Shown one piece after another: positions 18,225 through 26,800 of a stretch of 64,000 nucleotides of DNA. Each line of letters starts with the position of its first letter. Positions within the stretch are counted from its first letter, which is position 1. The notes beneath the pieces were generated by a model. The model ran no database searches. It worked only from the letters and a program-made list of their open reading frames with translations, and was not told the origin of the DNA. The stretch comes from Candidatus Lachnoclostridium pullistercoris (GTDB lineage: Bacteria > Bacillota > Clostridia > Lachnospirales > Lachnospiraceae), in contig DWWL01000044.1 of NCBI GenBank assembly GCA_019119775.1, forward strand, positions 49,912-113,911. Direction: 5' to 3'. Both the position numbers and the translations under genes were made by a program.

Positions 18225-19373
18225 TTACATGAGTGAGCGGTACAGCGCAGCGATCTCCTCCACGCTGGTATCCCTCGGGTTGCCGGGACGGCAGGCGTCC
18301 GCGTAGGCGGATTCTGCCAGGAAGGGCACATCCTCCTCTTTCGCGATCTCCTTTAAGTCAGCCGGGATCCCCACATCCTGGGACAGCTTCTTCACAGCGT
18401 CCACAGCAGCTTTGCGGTACTCCTCCTGGCTCATCTGGTCCACGCCTTCCACGCCCATGGCTCTCGCGATTTCCCGGTATTTCTCCCCTGTAGCCGGAGC
18501 GTTGTACTCCATCACAGTGGGAAGAAGAATGGCGTTTGCCACCCCGTGGGGCGTATCATAGACAGCGCCCAGGGCGTGAGCCATGGAGTGCACAATGCCC
18601 AGGCCCACGTTGGAGAAGCCCATGCCGGCAATGTACTGGCCCAGAGCCATTCCTTCCCGGCCTTCCTTCGTGTTCTCCACTGCTCCTCTCAGATGCTTGG
18701 AAATGATCTCGATGGCCTTTAAGTGGAACATGTCCGTCATCTCCCAGGCGCCTTTGGTGATGTAGCCCTCGATGGCGTGGGTCAGAGCGTCCATGCCGGT
18801 GGCTGCTGTCAGTCCCTTGGGCATGGAAGACATCATCTCCGGGTCGATCACGGCCACTACCGGAATGTCGTGGGTGTCCACGCAGACAAATTTTCTCTTC
18901 TTCTCCACATCAGTGATCACGTAGTTGATGGTCACTTCCGCGGCGGTGCCGGCGGTTGTGGGAACGGCAATGATCGGAACGGACGGATTCTTTGTGGCCG
19001 CGGTGCCTTCCAGGCTTCTCACGTCCGCAAACTCCGGGTTGGCGATGATGATGCCGATGGCCTTCGCGGTGTCCATGGAGGAGCCGCCGCCGATGGCTAC
19101 GATGTAGTCAGCTCCGGATGCCTGGTAAGCAGCCACGCCGGTCTGCACGTTCTCAATGGTGGGGTTAGCCTTGATGTTGGAGTAAACCTCATAGGCCAGT
19201 CCGGCGTCATCCAGCACCTTCAGGACCTTGCCGGTCACCCCGAATTTGATCAGGTCGGGATCGGAGCAGACAAATGCTTTGTGAAAGCCTCTGTTCTTCG
19301 CCTCATTTGCGATCTCCTGGATTGCCCCTGCTCCGTGGTAGGAAGTTTCATTTAATATAATACGGTTGCTCAT
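18225..19373 (-). CDS. fucO: Lactaldehyde reductase / iron-dependent alcohol dehydrogenase
   Basis: A 382-residue group III iron alcohol dehydrogenase. It reduces lactaldehyde to 1,2-propanediol with NADH in fucose and rhamnose fermentation. The ATG at 19373 follows AAAGGAGAGGG. The protein lines up with E. coli FucO over the full length from memory, including IAIGGGSSMDTAKAIGII, PTTAGTAAEVTINYVITD and the metal ligands in the DALTHAIEGYI, HSMAHALGAVYDTPHG region. No fucose genes are adjacent, so it may instead serve general aldehyde reduction. Upstream DNA holds an unusual cluster of TGTCA palindromes. Confidence 0.93.
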   Translation of the reverse strand: MSNRIILNETSYHGAGAIQEIANEAKNRGFHKAFVCSDPDLIKFGVTGKVLKVLDDAGLAYEVYSNIKANPTIENVQTGVAAYQASGADYIVAIGGGSSMDTAKAIGIIIANPEFADVRSLEGTAATKNPSVPIIAVPTTAGTAAEVTINYVITDVEKKRKFVCVDTHDIPVVAVIDPEMMSSMPKGLTAATGMDALTHAIEGYITKGAWEMTDMFHLKAIEIISKHLRGAVENTKEGREGMALGQYIAGMGFSNVGLGIVHSMAHALGAVYDTPHGVANAILLPTVMEYNAPATGEKYREIARAMGVEGVDQMSQEEYRKAAVDAVKKLSQDVGIPADLKEIAKEEDVPFLAESAYADACRPGNPRDTSVEEIAALYRSLM

Positions 19374-19420
19374 GTCAAAACCCTCTCCTTTCTTTGACTC
19401 TGATAAAATTTTAACATTTC

Positions 19421-19487
19421 GTGTCAAAAAAACAAGTGACACATGGCGCCGGATGTCACAAATGTGACAGTCCTGTCAATGTGTCAC
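19421..19487. promoter_or_regulatory. Array of TGTCAC/GTGACA sites and promoter of fucO
   Basis: Four inverted TGTCA-type motifs lie within 67 bases. GTGTCA (19421-19426) faces GTGACAC (19436-19442). TGTCACA (19454-19460) and TGTGACA (19463-19469) are perfect arms around AA. GACAG (19467-19471) faces CTGTC (19474-19478), and GTGTCAC follows at 19481-19487. On the minus strand a perfect TTGACA at 19422-19427 could be the -35, with TATCAG 16 bases on. Which regulator binds is unknown; the arms are opposite in sense to a CRP site. Confidence 0.6.
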
Positions 19488-19520
19488 TTTCTCTCCGGGC
19501 CATTTTTTCTCCTCCCGGAA

Positions 19521-20225
19521 TCAGCCTCTTCTCCCAGGCCCCGGTTCCGAGTGGAGAATGAAATTGCCGCCCACAATGCTCATGGCAGTCAGCTTTCCCC
19601 CGAACACGCAGCCGGTATCCAGGCAGATCATCCCGCTCTTTGGCAGAGGCCGCAGCCTTCCGTCCGGCAGAGCCCTGGCCGGGCCTCCCGTCCCGTCCAT
19701 GTAGGCGGCCACCGACAGGGGCGTGTGGCCCACCACCGCCAGGGAGCCGCCATAGCGGTTTTTCAGAAGCTGGGACCGGTCCCAGAGCAGCACATCCTCC
19801 GAATTTTCCGCTCCGATCTCGTGGTCCACGCCGGCGTGGGCGCACAAAATTTTTTCATCTTGGTAGTAGAGAACCGTCTCCTCCTCCAGCCAGGACACCC
19901 AGTCTGCCGGCTTCATGCCCCTCTCCTTAAGGGAGCGCACCGTCTCCATTCCCCCGTTGGCACTCCAGAGCTCCATCAGCTCCGGGTCGCGGACTGCCTC
20001 CAGCAGGATTTTCTCATGGTTGCCCCGCACCAGCACGAGTCGGTCCCCCATCTCCTCCTTCCTTTCCCGGAAAAATTCCAGCACTCCGCAGGGATCCGGC
20101 CCGCGGTCGATCATGTCCCCCAGCTGTATCACCATATCCTTCTTCGTGTTTATCTTCGCCTTTTCCCAGAGCAGCTTCAGCTCTCTTAAACATCCGTGGA
20201 TGTCCCCCACAATCACTTTCCGCAT
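19521..20225 (-). CDS. Serine/threonine-type metallophosphatase (PrpE/ApaH-like)
   Basis: A 234-residue calcineurin-type phosphatase. Motifs are GDIHGC near residue 7, GDMIDRGPDPCGV near 36, VRGNHEK near 65, the His in VGHTPLS near 175 and a closing CVFGGKLTAM. This set occurs in bacterial PrpE and bis(5'-nucleosyl)-tetraphosphatases, so the substrate may be a phosphoprotein or a dinucleoside polyphosphate. It ends 148 bases upstream of fucO and is divergent from the MATE gene. Confidence 0.87.
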   Translation of the reverse strand: MRKVIVGDIHGCLRELKLLWEKAKINTKKDMVIQLGDMIDRGPDPCGVLEFFRERKEEMGDRLVLVRGNHEKILLEAVRDPELMELWSANGGMETVRSLKERGMKPADWVSWLEEETVLYYQDEKILCAHAGVDHEIGAENSEDVLLWDRSQLLKNRYGGSLAVVGHTPLSVAAYMDGTGGPARALPDGRLRPLPKSGMICLDTGCVFGGKLTAMSIVGGNFILHSEPGPGRRG

Positions 20226-20364
20226 GAGTTCTCCCCTCCTGCCGCAAAAATCCGGTCTTCCCGCACCTGCCGTATTGCATTTTTTCCAGATTCATTCTAA
20301 AATAAATTCGCTCCGCCGCGGTATGAACCGCAGCGCACATTTTCATGAAAAGAGGCATATACTG

Positions 20365-21732
20365 ATGAACCATTCTGTTTCTGCCGCTTCCTCCGGCAGC
20401 CACTTATACAGCGGCCGCAGCCTGCTGGCTCTCATGATTCCCCTGATCTGCGAGCAGATCTTTACCGCTTTTATGGGAACCGCTGACTCCATGATGGTCA
20501 GTAACGTGAGCGAAGCGGCCATCTCCGCCGTCTCCCTGGTAGATTCCATCAACGTGCTGGTGATCCAGGCGTTCTACGCCCTGGCCTCCGGCGGCGCCAT
20601 CGTCTGCGCCAATTACCTGGGCCAGCAGCGCAGGGACCGGGCGGAGCGCTCCGCCAACCAGCTGCTCTTTGTGGTGCTCATGATCTCCCTCGTCATCACC
20701 GCTCTCTGTCTGATCTTTCGGGCTCCTCTTCTGCGGCTGGTGTTCGGCTCCGTGGAGCAGGAGGTGATGGATGACGCCCTGGCGTATTTTTTCTACACTT
20801 CCATGTCCTTCCCCTTTATCGCCCTGTTTGACTCCGGCTCGTCCATTTTCCGGGCCCAGAACAACAGCCGCCTCCCCATGATCATCACCATTTCCACCAA
20901 CCTGTTAAATATTTTCGGAAATGCCGTGCTCATCTGGGGAGCCGGGCTGGGCGTGTCAGGAGCCGCCATCTCCACCCTGGTGTCCCGCATCGTGGCCGCT
21001 GCCGCCGTGCTTCTCCTCCTGCGCCGTCCTTCCGGAGCCATCGTCATCGGAAACTTCGTTTTCCTCCGGCCCCAGAAACGGCTGGTGAAGGACATTCTGC
21101 GCATCGGCATCCCCTCCGGCGTAGAAAACGGCATGTTCCAGTTCGGAAAACTGGCGATCCAGTCCACCGTCTCCACCCTGGGGACCGCCGCCATCGCCGC
21201 CCAGGCCATGACCAACATCATTGAAAACTTCAACGGCATCGCCGGCATGGGAATCGGCATCGGAATGATGACGGTGGTGGGCCAGTGCCTCGGCGCCGGC
21301 CGCCCGGATGAAGCCAGATACTACATCAAAAAGCTCTCTTTTGCGGCTGAGATTGTAGTCACCGCCAGCTGCATCCTCCTCTTTCTCCTCTCCGGCCCCA
21401 TCGTCCGGCTGGCCGGCCTGGAGACGGAGAGCGCATCCCTCTGCCTCCACATGCTGATGTGGATCACCATCGTCAAGCCCCTGGTGTGGACGGCCTCCTT
21501 CGTGCCCGGATACGGCCTGCGGGCCGCCGGGGACGTGCGCTTCTCCATGATCCTCTCCTGCCTGTCCATGTGGCTGTGCCGGGTGGTGCTCTGCATCGTG
21601 CTGATCCGTTTCTTCCACTTCGGACCCATGGGAGTCTGGATCGGAATGTTCACCGACTGGACGGTGCGCGGCATCGGCTTTATCATCCGCTTTAAGAGCG
21701 GCCGCTGGCTGAACCACACCGTCACCAGCTGA
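20365..21732 (+). CDS. MATE family efflux transporter
   Basis: A 455-residue multidrug or metabolite exporter with about twelve membrane helices in two matE repeats. The frame is open much further upstream, but that part lies over the phosphatase gene and lacks hydrophobic segments. The ATG at 20365, with AAGAGG before it, begins the usual MATE N-terminus (SLLALMIPLICEQIFTAFMGTADSMMV). The second repeat starts near residue 245 (ILRIGIPSGVENGMFQFGKLAIQ). A TetR regulator is convergent on the other strand. Substrate and coupling ion are not readable. Confidence 0.9.
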   Translation: MNHSVSAASSGSHLYSGRSLLALMIPLICEQIFTAFMGTADSMMVSNVSEAAISAVSLVDSINVLVIQAFYALASGGAIVCANYLGQQRRDRAERSANQLLFVVLMISLVITALCLIFRAPLLRLVFGSVEQEVMDDALAYFFYTSMSFPFIALFDSGSSIFRAQNNSRLPMIITISTNLLNIFGNAVLIWGAGLGVSGAAISTLVSRIVAAAAVLLLLRRPSGAIVIGNFVFLRPQKRLVKDILRIGIPSGVENGMFQFGKLAIQSTVSTLGTAAIAAQAMTNIIENFNGIAGMGIGIGMMTVVGQCLGAGRPDEARYYIKKLSFAAEIVVTASCILLFLLSGPIVRLAGLETESASLCLHMLMWITIVKPLVWTASFVPGYGLRAAGDVRFSMILSCLSMWLCRVVLCIVLIRFFHFGPMGVWIGMFTDWTVRGIGFIIRFKSGRWLNHTVTS

Positions 21733-21751
21733 CCTTTCACCGGCCGGGCAC

Positions 21752-22312
21752 TCAGCCCTCCTCTTCCAGAAAGGAAAGAAGCTTATTCAGCTTTTCCGGA
21801 AGAGCCTGGATGAGCAGCCCGGCCATCTCCTCCGGCTCCCGCTTCATTCCGGTGTGCACCCACTCCACCGTCATCTGAATGGATCCGTGGCAGTACATGC
21901 GCAGCAGAAAGTCCACATCCCCGTCCAGAGGTTTTTCCTGCTTTTTCTGAAGAATGTTCCGGTAAAAATTGTAAATATAGTCATAGTCGTATTTCATCAG
22001 AGAATTGTAGTCGCTGGACCCGAAGGCGCAGGTGAAAAAGACCCGCTCCGCCCGGATAAACTCAAACTTCTTCGTCAGCCCCTCCCTGAGAGTCAGGCTC
22101 ACCCCCATCTCCTCGAACGACTGCTGCACCAGCTTTTCAAAATACCAGTTCACCAGGTCGTATTTATCCCGGAAATTCCGGTAAAAAGTCTGTCTGGTCA
22201 GGCCGCAGTCCGCCACAATGTCCTTCACCGTGATCCGGTCCAGCGGCATATGGGCCATCAGCCCCTTGATGGACTGGGCCATCTTATACTTTGTTCTGTC
22301 CTGCCGTTCCAT
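21752..22312 (-). CDS. TetR/AcrR family regulator (DhaS-like)
   Basis: A 186-residue repressor-type protein. The N-terminal helix-turn-helix is seen at about residues 25-50 (ITVKDIVADCGLTRQTFYRNFRDKYDLV). The C-terminal ligand domain resembles the TetR_C group of DhaS-type regulators, with YNFYRNILQ. It is 15 bases after the CPBP protease gene and probably cotranscribed. It converges on the MATE gene, so control of that exporter is possible but not shown. Confidence 0.88.
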   Translation of the reverse strand: MERQDRTKYKMAQSIKGLMAHMPLDRITVKDIVADCGLTRQTFYRNFRDKYDLVNWYFEKLVQQSFEEMGVSLTLREGLTKKFEFIRAERVFFTCAFGSSDYNSLMKYDYDYIYNFYRNILQKKQEKPLDGDVDFLLRMYCHGSIQMTVEWVHTGMKREPEEMAGLLIQALPEKLNKLLSFLEEEG

Positions 22313-22327
22313 GTTTCCCTCCGTTTC

Positions 22328-23284
22328 CTATCTCATGTTCATCCAAAACTCCAGCACACAGATGAGAACGAACAGCATCATCCCCACATTGAGAAATGCG
22401 GTTTGAAACCGCCTGGAGGCGGGGATCTCAAATGGTCCCCGCAGCAATATCCTTTGGTTCCACAGGCAGATGAGGAGAACCAGCCCCGCGATCGCCGCGG
22501 CGATCAGGAGAAAGGCGTAAAACACCATGCCCAGAGCTGCCATAAGTGATGCCGCCGTCATCTGTCCTCCGCCGGAGGAAAGCCCCTTCAGCAGAATAGT
22601 GCCCACCACTCCTCCCAGAGTGTTGACCGCCATGTGCAGGCCAATGGTCGTCCGCACCCGGCCCGTCCGCAGATACACGTAGGCAAACACCATTCCCAGG
22701 CCGCAGGCGTAGAAAAACTGGTAGAAATTCCCGTGGATCAGGCCGAACATCACCCCGGAGACCACAATGGCCGTCCGGTCGCCAAAGATGCGGATCCGGT
22801 CGATCAGCAGCCTGCGGAACATCAGCTCCTCAAAGACCGGGGCCAGCAGGGCGGAAAATAAAATCACCGGCAGAATGTCTCCCTCCAGCACCATGGTGAC
22901 TACAGTGTTGTCCGCCTTATGGCCAGAGATCAGAGAGGTGAGCGCCATCAGCCCGTTTCCGATCATATTTCCGGCCTCCATCACGCCAATGCAGATGAGC
23001 AGGCAGACCGCCAGCCAGCCAAAAGACATGGGCTTTACCCCCTCTTTCGGCACGGGACCTGGGGGAAGCCGCCTGATGAGCGCCAGAAAGACGGGAAAGC
23101 CGAACAGGTACATGGAAATCATGGACAAAGCCAGGGACGCTGTCGTCCCCAGGGACGAAATATCCACTCCTGCCGCCCGCAAAAGCAAAAGAATGACGCA
23201 CTGGGACGCCAGCGCAGCGGCGGAAAAGGCCGCATACGCCGCCCCCACCGCGGAAAAATATTTTCTGATTCCGGATTGATCCAT
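22328..23284 (-). CDS. CPBP family intramembrane metalloprotease
   Basis: A 318-residue protein with about eight membrane helices. The CPBP (Abi) motifs are visible: FEELMFRRLLIDRIR near residue 167 with the conserved Glu-Glu and Arg, and FGLIHGNFYQF near 196 with the catalytic His. A third motif, HMAVNTLGG, is near 237. Such proteins include CAAX proteases, bacteriocin-immunity proteins and anti-sigma site-2-type proteases. It leads a two-gene operon with the TetR regulator, just after the EF-G-like gene terminator. Confidence 0.88.
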   Translation of the reverse strand: MDQSGIRKYFSAVGAAYAAFSAAALASQCVILLLLRAAGVDISSLGTTASLALSMISMYLFGFPVFLALIRRLPPGPVPKEGVKPMSFGWLAVCLLICIGVMEAGNMIGNGLMALTSLISGHKADNTVVTMVLEGDILPVILFSALLAPVFEELMFRRLLIDRIRIFGDRTAIVVSGVMFGLIHGNFYQFFYACGLGMVFAYVYLRTGRVRTTIGLHMAVNTLGGVVGTILLKGLSSGGGQMTAASLMAALGMVFYAFLLIAAAIAGLVLLICLWNQRILLRGPFEIPASRRFQTAFLNVGMMLFVLICVLEFWMNMR

Positions 23285-23326
23285 ACCGCAGCCTCTCCTC
23301 TCCCCTTTCAGGGATTTCTCTCACTG

Positions 23327-23360
23327 AAGAAAAGCGCTGCATCCGCAGGGAATGCAGCGC
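23327..23360 (-). terminator. Terminator of the EF-G-like gene
   Basis: GCGCTGCAT (23334-23342) and ATGCAGCGC (23352-23360) form a perfect 9-base stem, followed on the minus strand by TTTTCTT. It is 67 bases after the stop codon of the EF-G-like gene. Confidence 0.75.
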
Positions 23361-23427
23361 CTTATCTGTTTCATTTAACAGGAAATTCCGTCCCCTGTCA
23401 AGTCAAAGGCTCAAAAGATTTACAGGA

Positions 23428-25530
23428 TCAGGCTTCTCCCGACTCCATCTGAGCCGCTCTCGCCTCGACCTCTTTCTTCTGAACGTCGCCGGGAGCCTGC
23501 TCGTAACGGCTGAACTCGTATTCATACTCGCCGATGCCGCCGGTCATGGAACGCAGATCTGTGTTGTAGCCGTAAAGCTCAGACATGGGGATGTCCGCCT
23601 CGATGGTCTGCTTGCCGTGATGGTTGGAATTCATTCCCAGCACGCGGCCTCTTCTCCTGTTTAAATCTCCCATAACGTCGCCGGTGAACTTATCCGGCAC
23701 AGTCACCTTCAGGGAAGCGATCGGTTCCAGAAGAACCGGATTGGCATCCATAAAGCCCTTCTTGAAGGCCATGGTGGCCGCCATCTTGAAGGCCAGCTCG
23801 GAGGAATCCACCGGATGGTAGGAACCATCCACCAGAGTCGCTTTCAGACCCACAACGGGATACCCGGCCAGCGGGCCCTTCTGAACGCATTCCTGAATGC
23901 CCTTCTCCACCGCCGGGAAGTAGTTCTTCGGCACAGCGCCTCCAAATACCCGCTCCTCAAAGATATAGGGGGTGTTCAGATCGCCGGAGGGTTCAAACTC
24001 CATCTTCACGTCGCCGTACTGGCCGTGGCCGCCGGACTGCTTCTTATATTTGCCCTGAACCTCCACTTTCTTGCGGAGCGTCTCGCGGAACGCGAATTTC
24101 GGCTTGCTCAGCTCAATGGATACCTTGTAGCGGCTCTGCAGCTTGCTCACCACCACTTCCAGCTGCTGGTCGCCGATGCCGTAGAGCAGAAGCTGGCGGT
24201 TCTCCTTGTCGTTGACTGCCTTCAGGGTCAGATCCTCCTCCATCAGCTTGGAGAGGGCGCTGGAAACCTTGTCGTCGTCGCCCTTGTTCACCGTCTGGTA
24301 TCTCATGTAGGTGTAGGGCGTGGAGATCTGCGGCTTGTGGTAGAGGATGGGGGCGGAGCGGACGGCGATAGTATCTCCCGTCTGGGTCACAGCCAGCTTG
24401 GCAACGGCGCCGATGTCGCCGGCCTTTAACTCCGGAACCTCGATGGCCTCCTTGCCTCTCAGCACGTAGAGCTTGGCTACCTTCTCCTCAGTCTCCTTAT
24501 TTACATTGTAGATGGAGCTGTCCGGTCTTAAGGTTCCGGTACAGATCTTCATCAGAGAATATTTTCCGATAAAGGGATCTACGATGGTCTTAAACACTCT
24601 CGCAGAGAGGGACACATCGTCGTTGTACTTCGCGGTAAAGCGCTCGCCGGTGGAAATATCCACGCCCACACACTCGTATTTGTCCGGTGACGGGAAATAA
24701 CGGCAGATGGAGCGGAGCAGAATCCTCACGCCCTGGCAGTTCAAGCCGGAACCCATCATCACGGGAACGATGCTGCCGTCGATCACGTGCTCTCTTAAAG
24801 CGTCGGAAATCTCCTGCTCTGTAAAGTCCTCGCCGGAGAAATAGCGCTCCATGTACTCCTCGCTCGTCTCAGCCACAGCCTCGATCAGGGCGTCTCTGGC
24901 GATGCTTAAGTTCTTCTGCACGTAATCCGGGATCGGGCACTCCTCGTAAGTTCCCACGCCGGTAAAGCGGCGGCCGCCCATCTTTACCACGTTCACGAAT
25001 CCCACAAACTTCTCATTTTCACGAATGGGCAGCTGGAAGGGGGCGATCTTTCTTCCGAACTGTTTCTCCAGCTTCAGCACCACTTCCCGGTAGCTGGCCT
25101 GGTCGTCGTCCATGTTGGTGACGAAGATGATTCTGGGAAGGCGGTATTTCTCACAGAGCTCCCACGCCTTCTCCGTGCCCACCTGGATGCCAGCCTTGCA
25201 GTTGATCACGATGACAGCGGCGTCAGCCACGCTCATGGCCTCCTCCACCTCGCCCACGAAATCGAAATATCCGGGGGTGTCCAGCACGTTCACCTTCATC
25301 ATTCCGTTTTCACTCTCGTACTCTAAGGGAATCATGGAGGTGGAGATGGAGAACTGTCTCTTGATCTCTTCTTTATCGTAGTCGCTGATGGTATTGCCGT
25401 CAACGATCTTTCCCATCCGTTTTGTCACTCCGCAGATGAGCGCCATTGCCTCAGCAACGGTGGTTTTTCCTGCGCCGCCGTGTCCCAGCAGCACAACATT
25501 GCGGATTTGCTGTGTTCCATATACGTTCAT
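23428..25530 (-). CDS. Elongation factor G-like GTPase (EF-G2 type)
   Basis: A 700-residue paralogue of translational EF-G. The ATG at 25530 follows AGGAGGGACTATTT; an upstream ATG in frame has no such site. The GTPase motifs deviate from canonical EF-G. G1 is GHGGAGKTT instead of AHIDAGKTT, G3 is DTPGYFDF with Tyr at the position of the catalytic His, and G4 is TNMD instead of NKMD. Domains II-V follow in order, including GGHGQYGDVK near residue 505. The family is common in Clostridia beside a normal fusA, which is not in this window. Its role is uncertain. Confidence 0.92.
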   Translation of the reverse strand: MNVYGTQQIRNVVLLGHGGAGKTTVAEAMALICGVTKRMGKIVDGNTISDYDKEEIKRQFSISTSMIPLEYESENGMMKVNVLDTPGYFDFVGEVEEAMSVADAAVIVINCKAGIQVGTEKAWELCEKYRLPRIIFVTNMDDDQASYREVVLKLEKQFGRKIAPFQLPIRENEKFVGFVNVVKMGGRRFTGVGTYEECPIPDYVQKNLSIARDALIEAVAETSEEYMERYFSGEDFTEQEISDALREHVIDGSIVPVMMGSGLNCQGVRILLRSICRYFPSPDKYECVGVDISTGERFTAKYNDDVSLSARVFKTIVDPFIGKYSLMKICTGTLRPDSSIYNVNKETEEKVAKLYVLRGKEAIEVPELKAGDIGAVAKLAVTQTGDTIAVRSAPILYHKPQISTPYTYMRYQTVNKGDDDKVSSALSKLMEEDLTLKAVNDKENRQLLLYGIGDQQLEVVVSKLQSRYKVSIELSKPKFAFRETLRKKVEVQGKYKKQSGGHGQYGDVKMEFEPSGDLNTPYIFEERVFGGAVPKNYFPAVEKGIQECVQKGPLAGYPVVGLKATLVDGSYHPVDSSELAFKMAATMAFKKGFMDANPVLLEPIASLKVTVPDKFTGDVMGDLNRRRGRVLGMNSNHHGKQTIEADIPMSELYGYNTDLRSMTGGIGEYEYEFSRYEQAPGDVQKKEVEARAAQMESGEA

Positions 25531-25569
25531 AAATAGTCCCTCCTGTTGAAGAATTTCGCCTATGACCAT

Positions 25570-25598
25570 ATTGTACTAAAAATTCTGTAAATTTACAA
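25570..25598 (-). promoter_or_regulatory. Promoter of the EF-G-like gene
   Basis: TTGTAA (25593-25598) and TACAAT (25570-25575) with a 17-base spacer on the minus strand, about 40 bases before the start. A 12-base palindrome, TGTAAATTTACA, overlaps the -35 and spacer. Confidence 0.65.
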
Positions 25599-25647
25599 GC
25601 CAAATATGCAGTTTTAACAAAAAATTTGTGACAGCTCAGTTTAAAGC

Positions 25648-25700
25648 GTTACAGTTCAACGTAACAAATCATTGACAATCCCCAGCCTTTTCGGTACAAT
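25648..25700 (+). promoter_or_regulatory. Promoter of the aro operon with upstream inverted repeat
   Basis: A consensus TTGACA (25672-25677) and TACAAT (25695-25700) are 17 bases apart, about 50 bases before the aroF start. The inverted repeat GTTAC-N8-GTAAC (25649-25666) lies just upstream of the -35 and may be a regulator site. Confidence 0.8.
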
Positions 25701-25751
25701 CGGTGTGTCTAACATAGAAAAAACTGTTTTAAAACAAAGGAGTACTGATAT

Positions 25752-26786
25752 ATGATTATTATCATGAAGCCGGGGGCCTCAAAAGAGTCCGTGCGGCATA
25801 TTACGGAGCTGATCGAATCAAAAGGCTTAAAAGCTCATCTCTCTGAGGGAACGCAGGTCACCATCGTGGGCGTGGTGGGCGACAAAACTCTCCTCGCCAA
25901 TTCCAACCTGGAGCTGGCGGAGGGAGTGGACAAGATCGTCCCCGTCACCGAGTCCTACAAGCTGGTAAACCGGAAATTCCACCCGGAGCCTACCACCGTG
26001 CAGGCCGGCCCCGCGTCCGTGGGACCGGGAAACCTCACCGTTATGGCCGGCCCCTGTGCCGTGGAGAGCAGAGAACAGCTCATGGAGACAGCATTTGCGG
26101 TGAAAAAGGCGGGAGCTAATTTCCTTCGGGGCGGCGCCTACAAGCCACGCACTTCCCCCTACGCCTTCCAGGGCCTGGAGGAGGAAGGCTTAAAGTATAT
26201 GAAGGAGGCCAGAGAGGCCACCGGACTGGCCGTCGTCTGCGAAGTCACCAGCCTGCGGGCTCTGGAGACGGCCGCCAAATACGTGGACATGATCCAGATC
26301 GGCGCCAGAAACATGCAGAACTTTGAACTGCTGAAGGAATGCGGCCGCTCCGGAATCCCGGTGCTCTTAAAGAGAGGTCTGGCCGCCACCATCGACGAGT
26401 GGCTCAACGCGGCGGAATACATTATCTCCGAGGGCAACCACAATATCGTCCTGTGCGAGCGGGGCATCCGCACCTATGAAACGTCCACCAGAAATACTCT
26501 GGACTTAAGCGCGGTCCCTGTGATCCGCAGAAAGAGCCACCTTCCCATCATCGTGGATCCCAGCCACGCCACCGGCGAGTATTCCTACGTTCCGCCTCTG
26601 GCGAAGGCCGCTGTGGCAGCGGGGGCGGACGGCCTGATGATCGAGGTCCATCCCTGTCCGGAAAAGGCCCTCTCCGACGGCCCCCAGTCCCTCACTTTTG
26701 AAAACTTTGACCGGCTGATGACCGAACTTGAACCCTATGCCGAACTTGCCGGCCGTTCATTCCGCGAAGATCACAGTCAGCCGTAA
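25752..26786 (+). CDS. aroF: 3-deoxy-7-phosphoheptulonate (DAHP) synthase, type I-beta
   Basis: A 344-residue enzyme condensing phosphoenolpyruvate with erythrose 4-phosphate, the first step of the shikimate pathway. It has an N-terminal ferredoxin-like regulatory domain (residues 1-70, [14 protein letters not shown] onward). The catalytic barrel follows, with [12 protein letters not shown] near 97, [17 protein letters not shown] near 123, [16 protein letters not shown] near 181 and [12 protein letters not shown] near 264. The N-terminal domain usually confers aromatic feedback inhibition. It leads a three-gene aromatic operon; AAAGGAG precedes the ATG. Confidence 0.97.
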   Translation: MIIIMKPGASKESVRHITELIESKGLKAHLSEGTQVTIVGVVGDKTLLANSNLELAEGVDKIVPVTESYKLVNRKFHPEPTTVQAGPASVGPGNLTVMAGPCAVESREQLMETAFAVKKAGANFLRGGAYKPRTSPYAFQGLEEEGLKYMKEAREATGLAVVCEVTSLRALETAAKYVDMIQIGARNMQNFELLKECGRSGIPVLLKRGLAATIDEWLNAAEYIISEGNHNIVLCERGIRTYETSTRNTLDLSAVPVIRRKSHLPIIVDPSHATGEYSYVPPLAKAAVAAGADGLMIEVHPCPEKALSDGPQSLTFENFDRLMTELEPYAELAGRSFREDHSQP

Positions 26787-26800
26787 GGCAGGAGGCAATC

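Noticed and set aside
19915..20364. Upstream extension of the MATE protein
   Set aside because: The open frame overlaps the phosphatase gene on the other strand and encodes no plausible membrane or signal sequence; the start at 20365 restores normal length.
20365..22312. TetR gene as proven repressor of the MATE exporter
   Set aside because: The genes are convergent and the TetR gene is cotranscribed with a CPBP protease; no operator is seen before the MATE gene.
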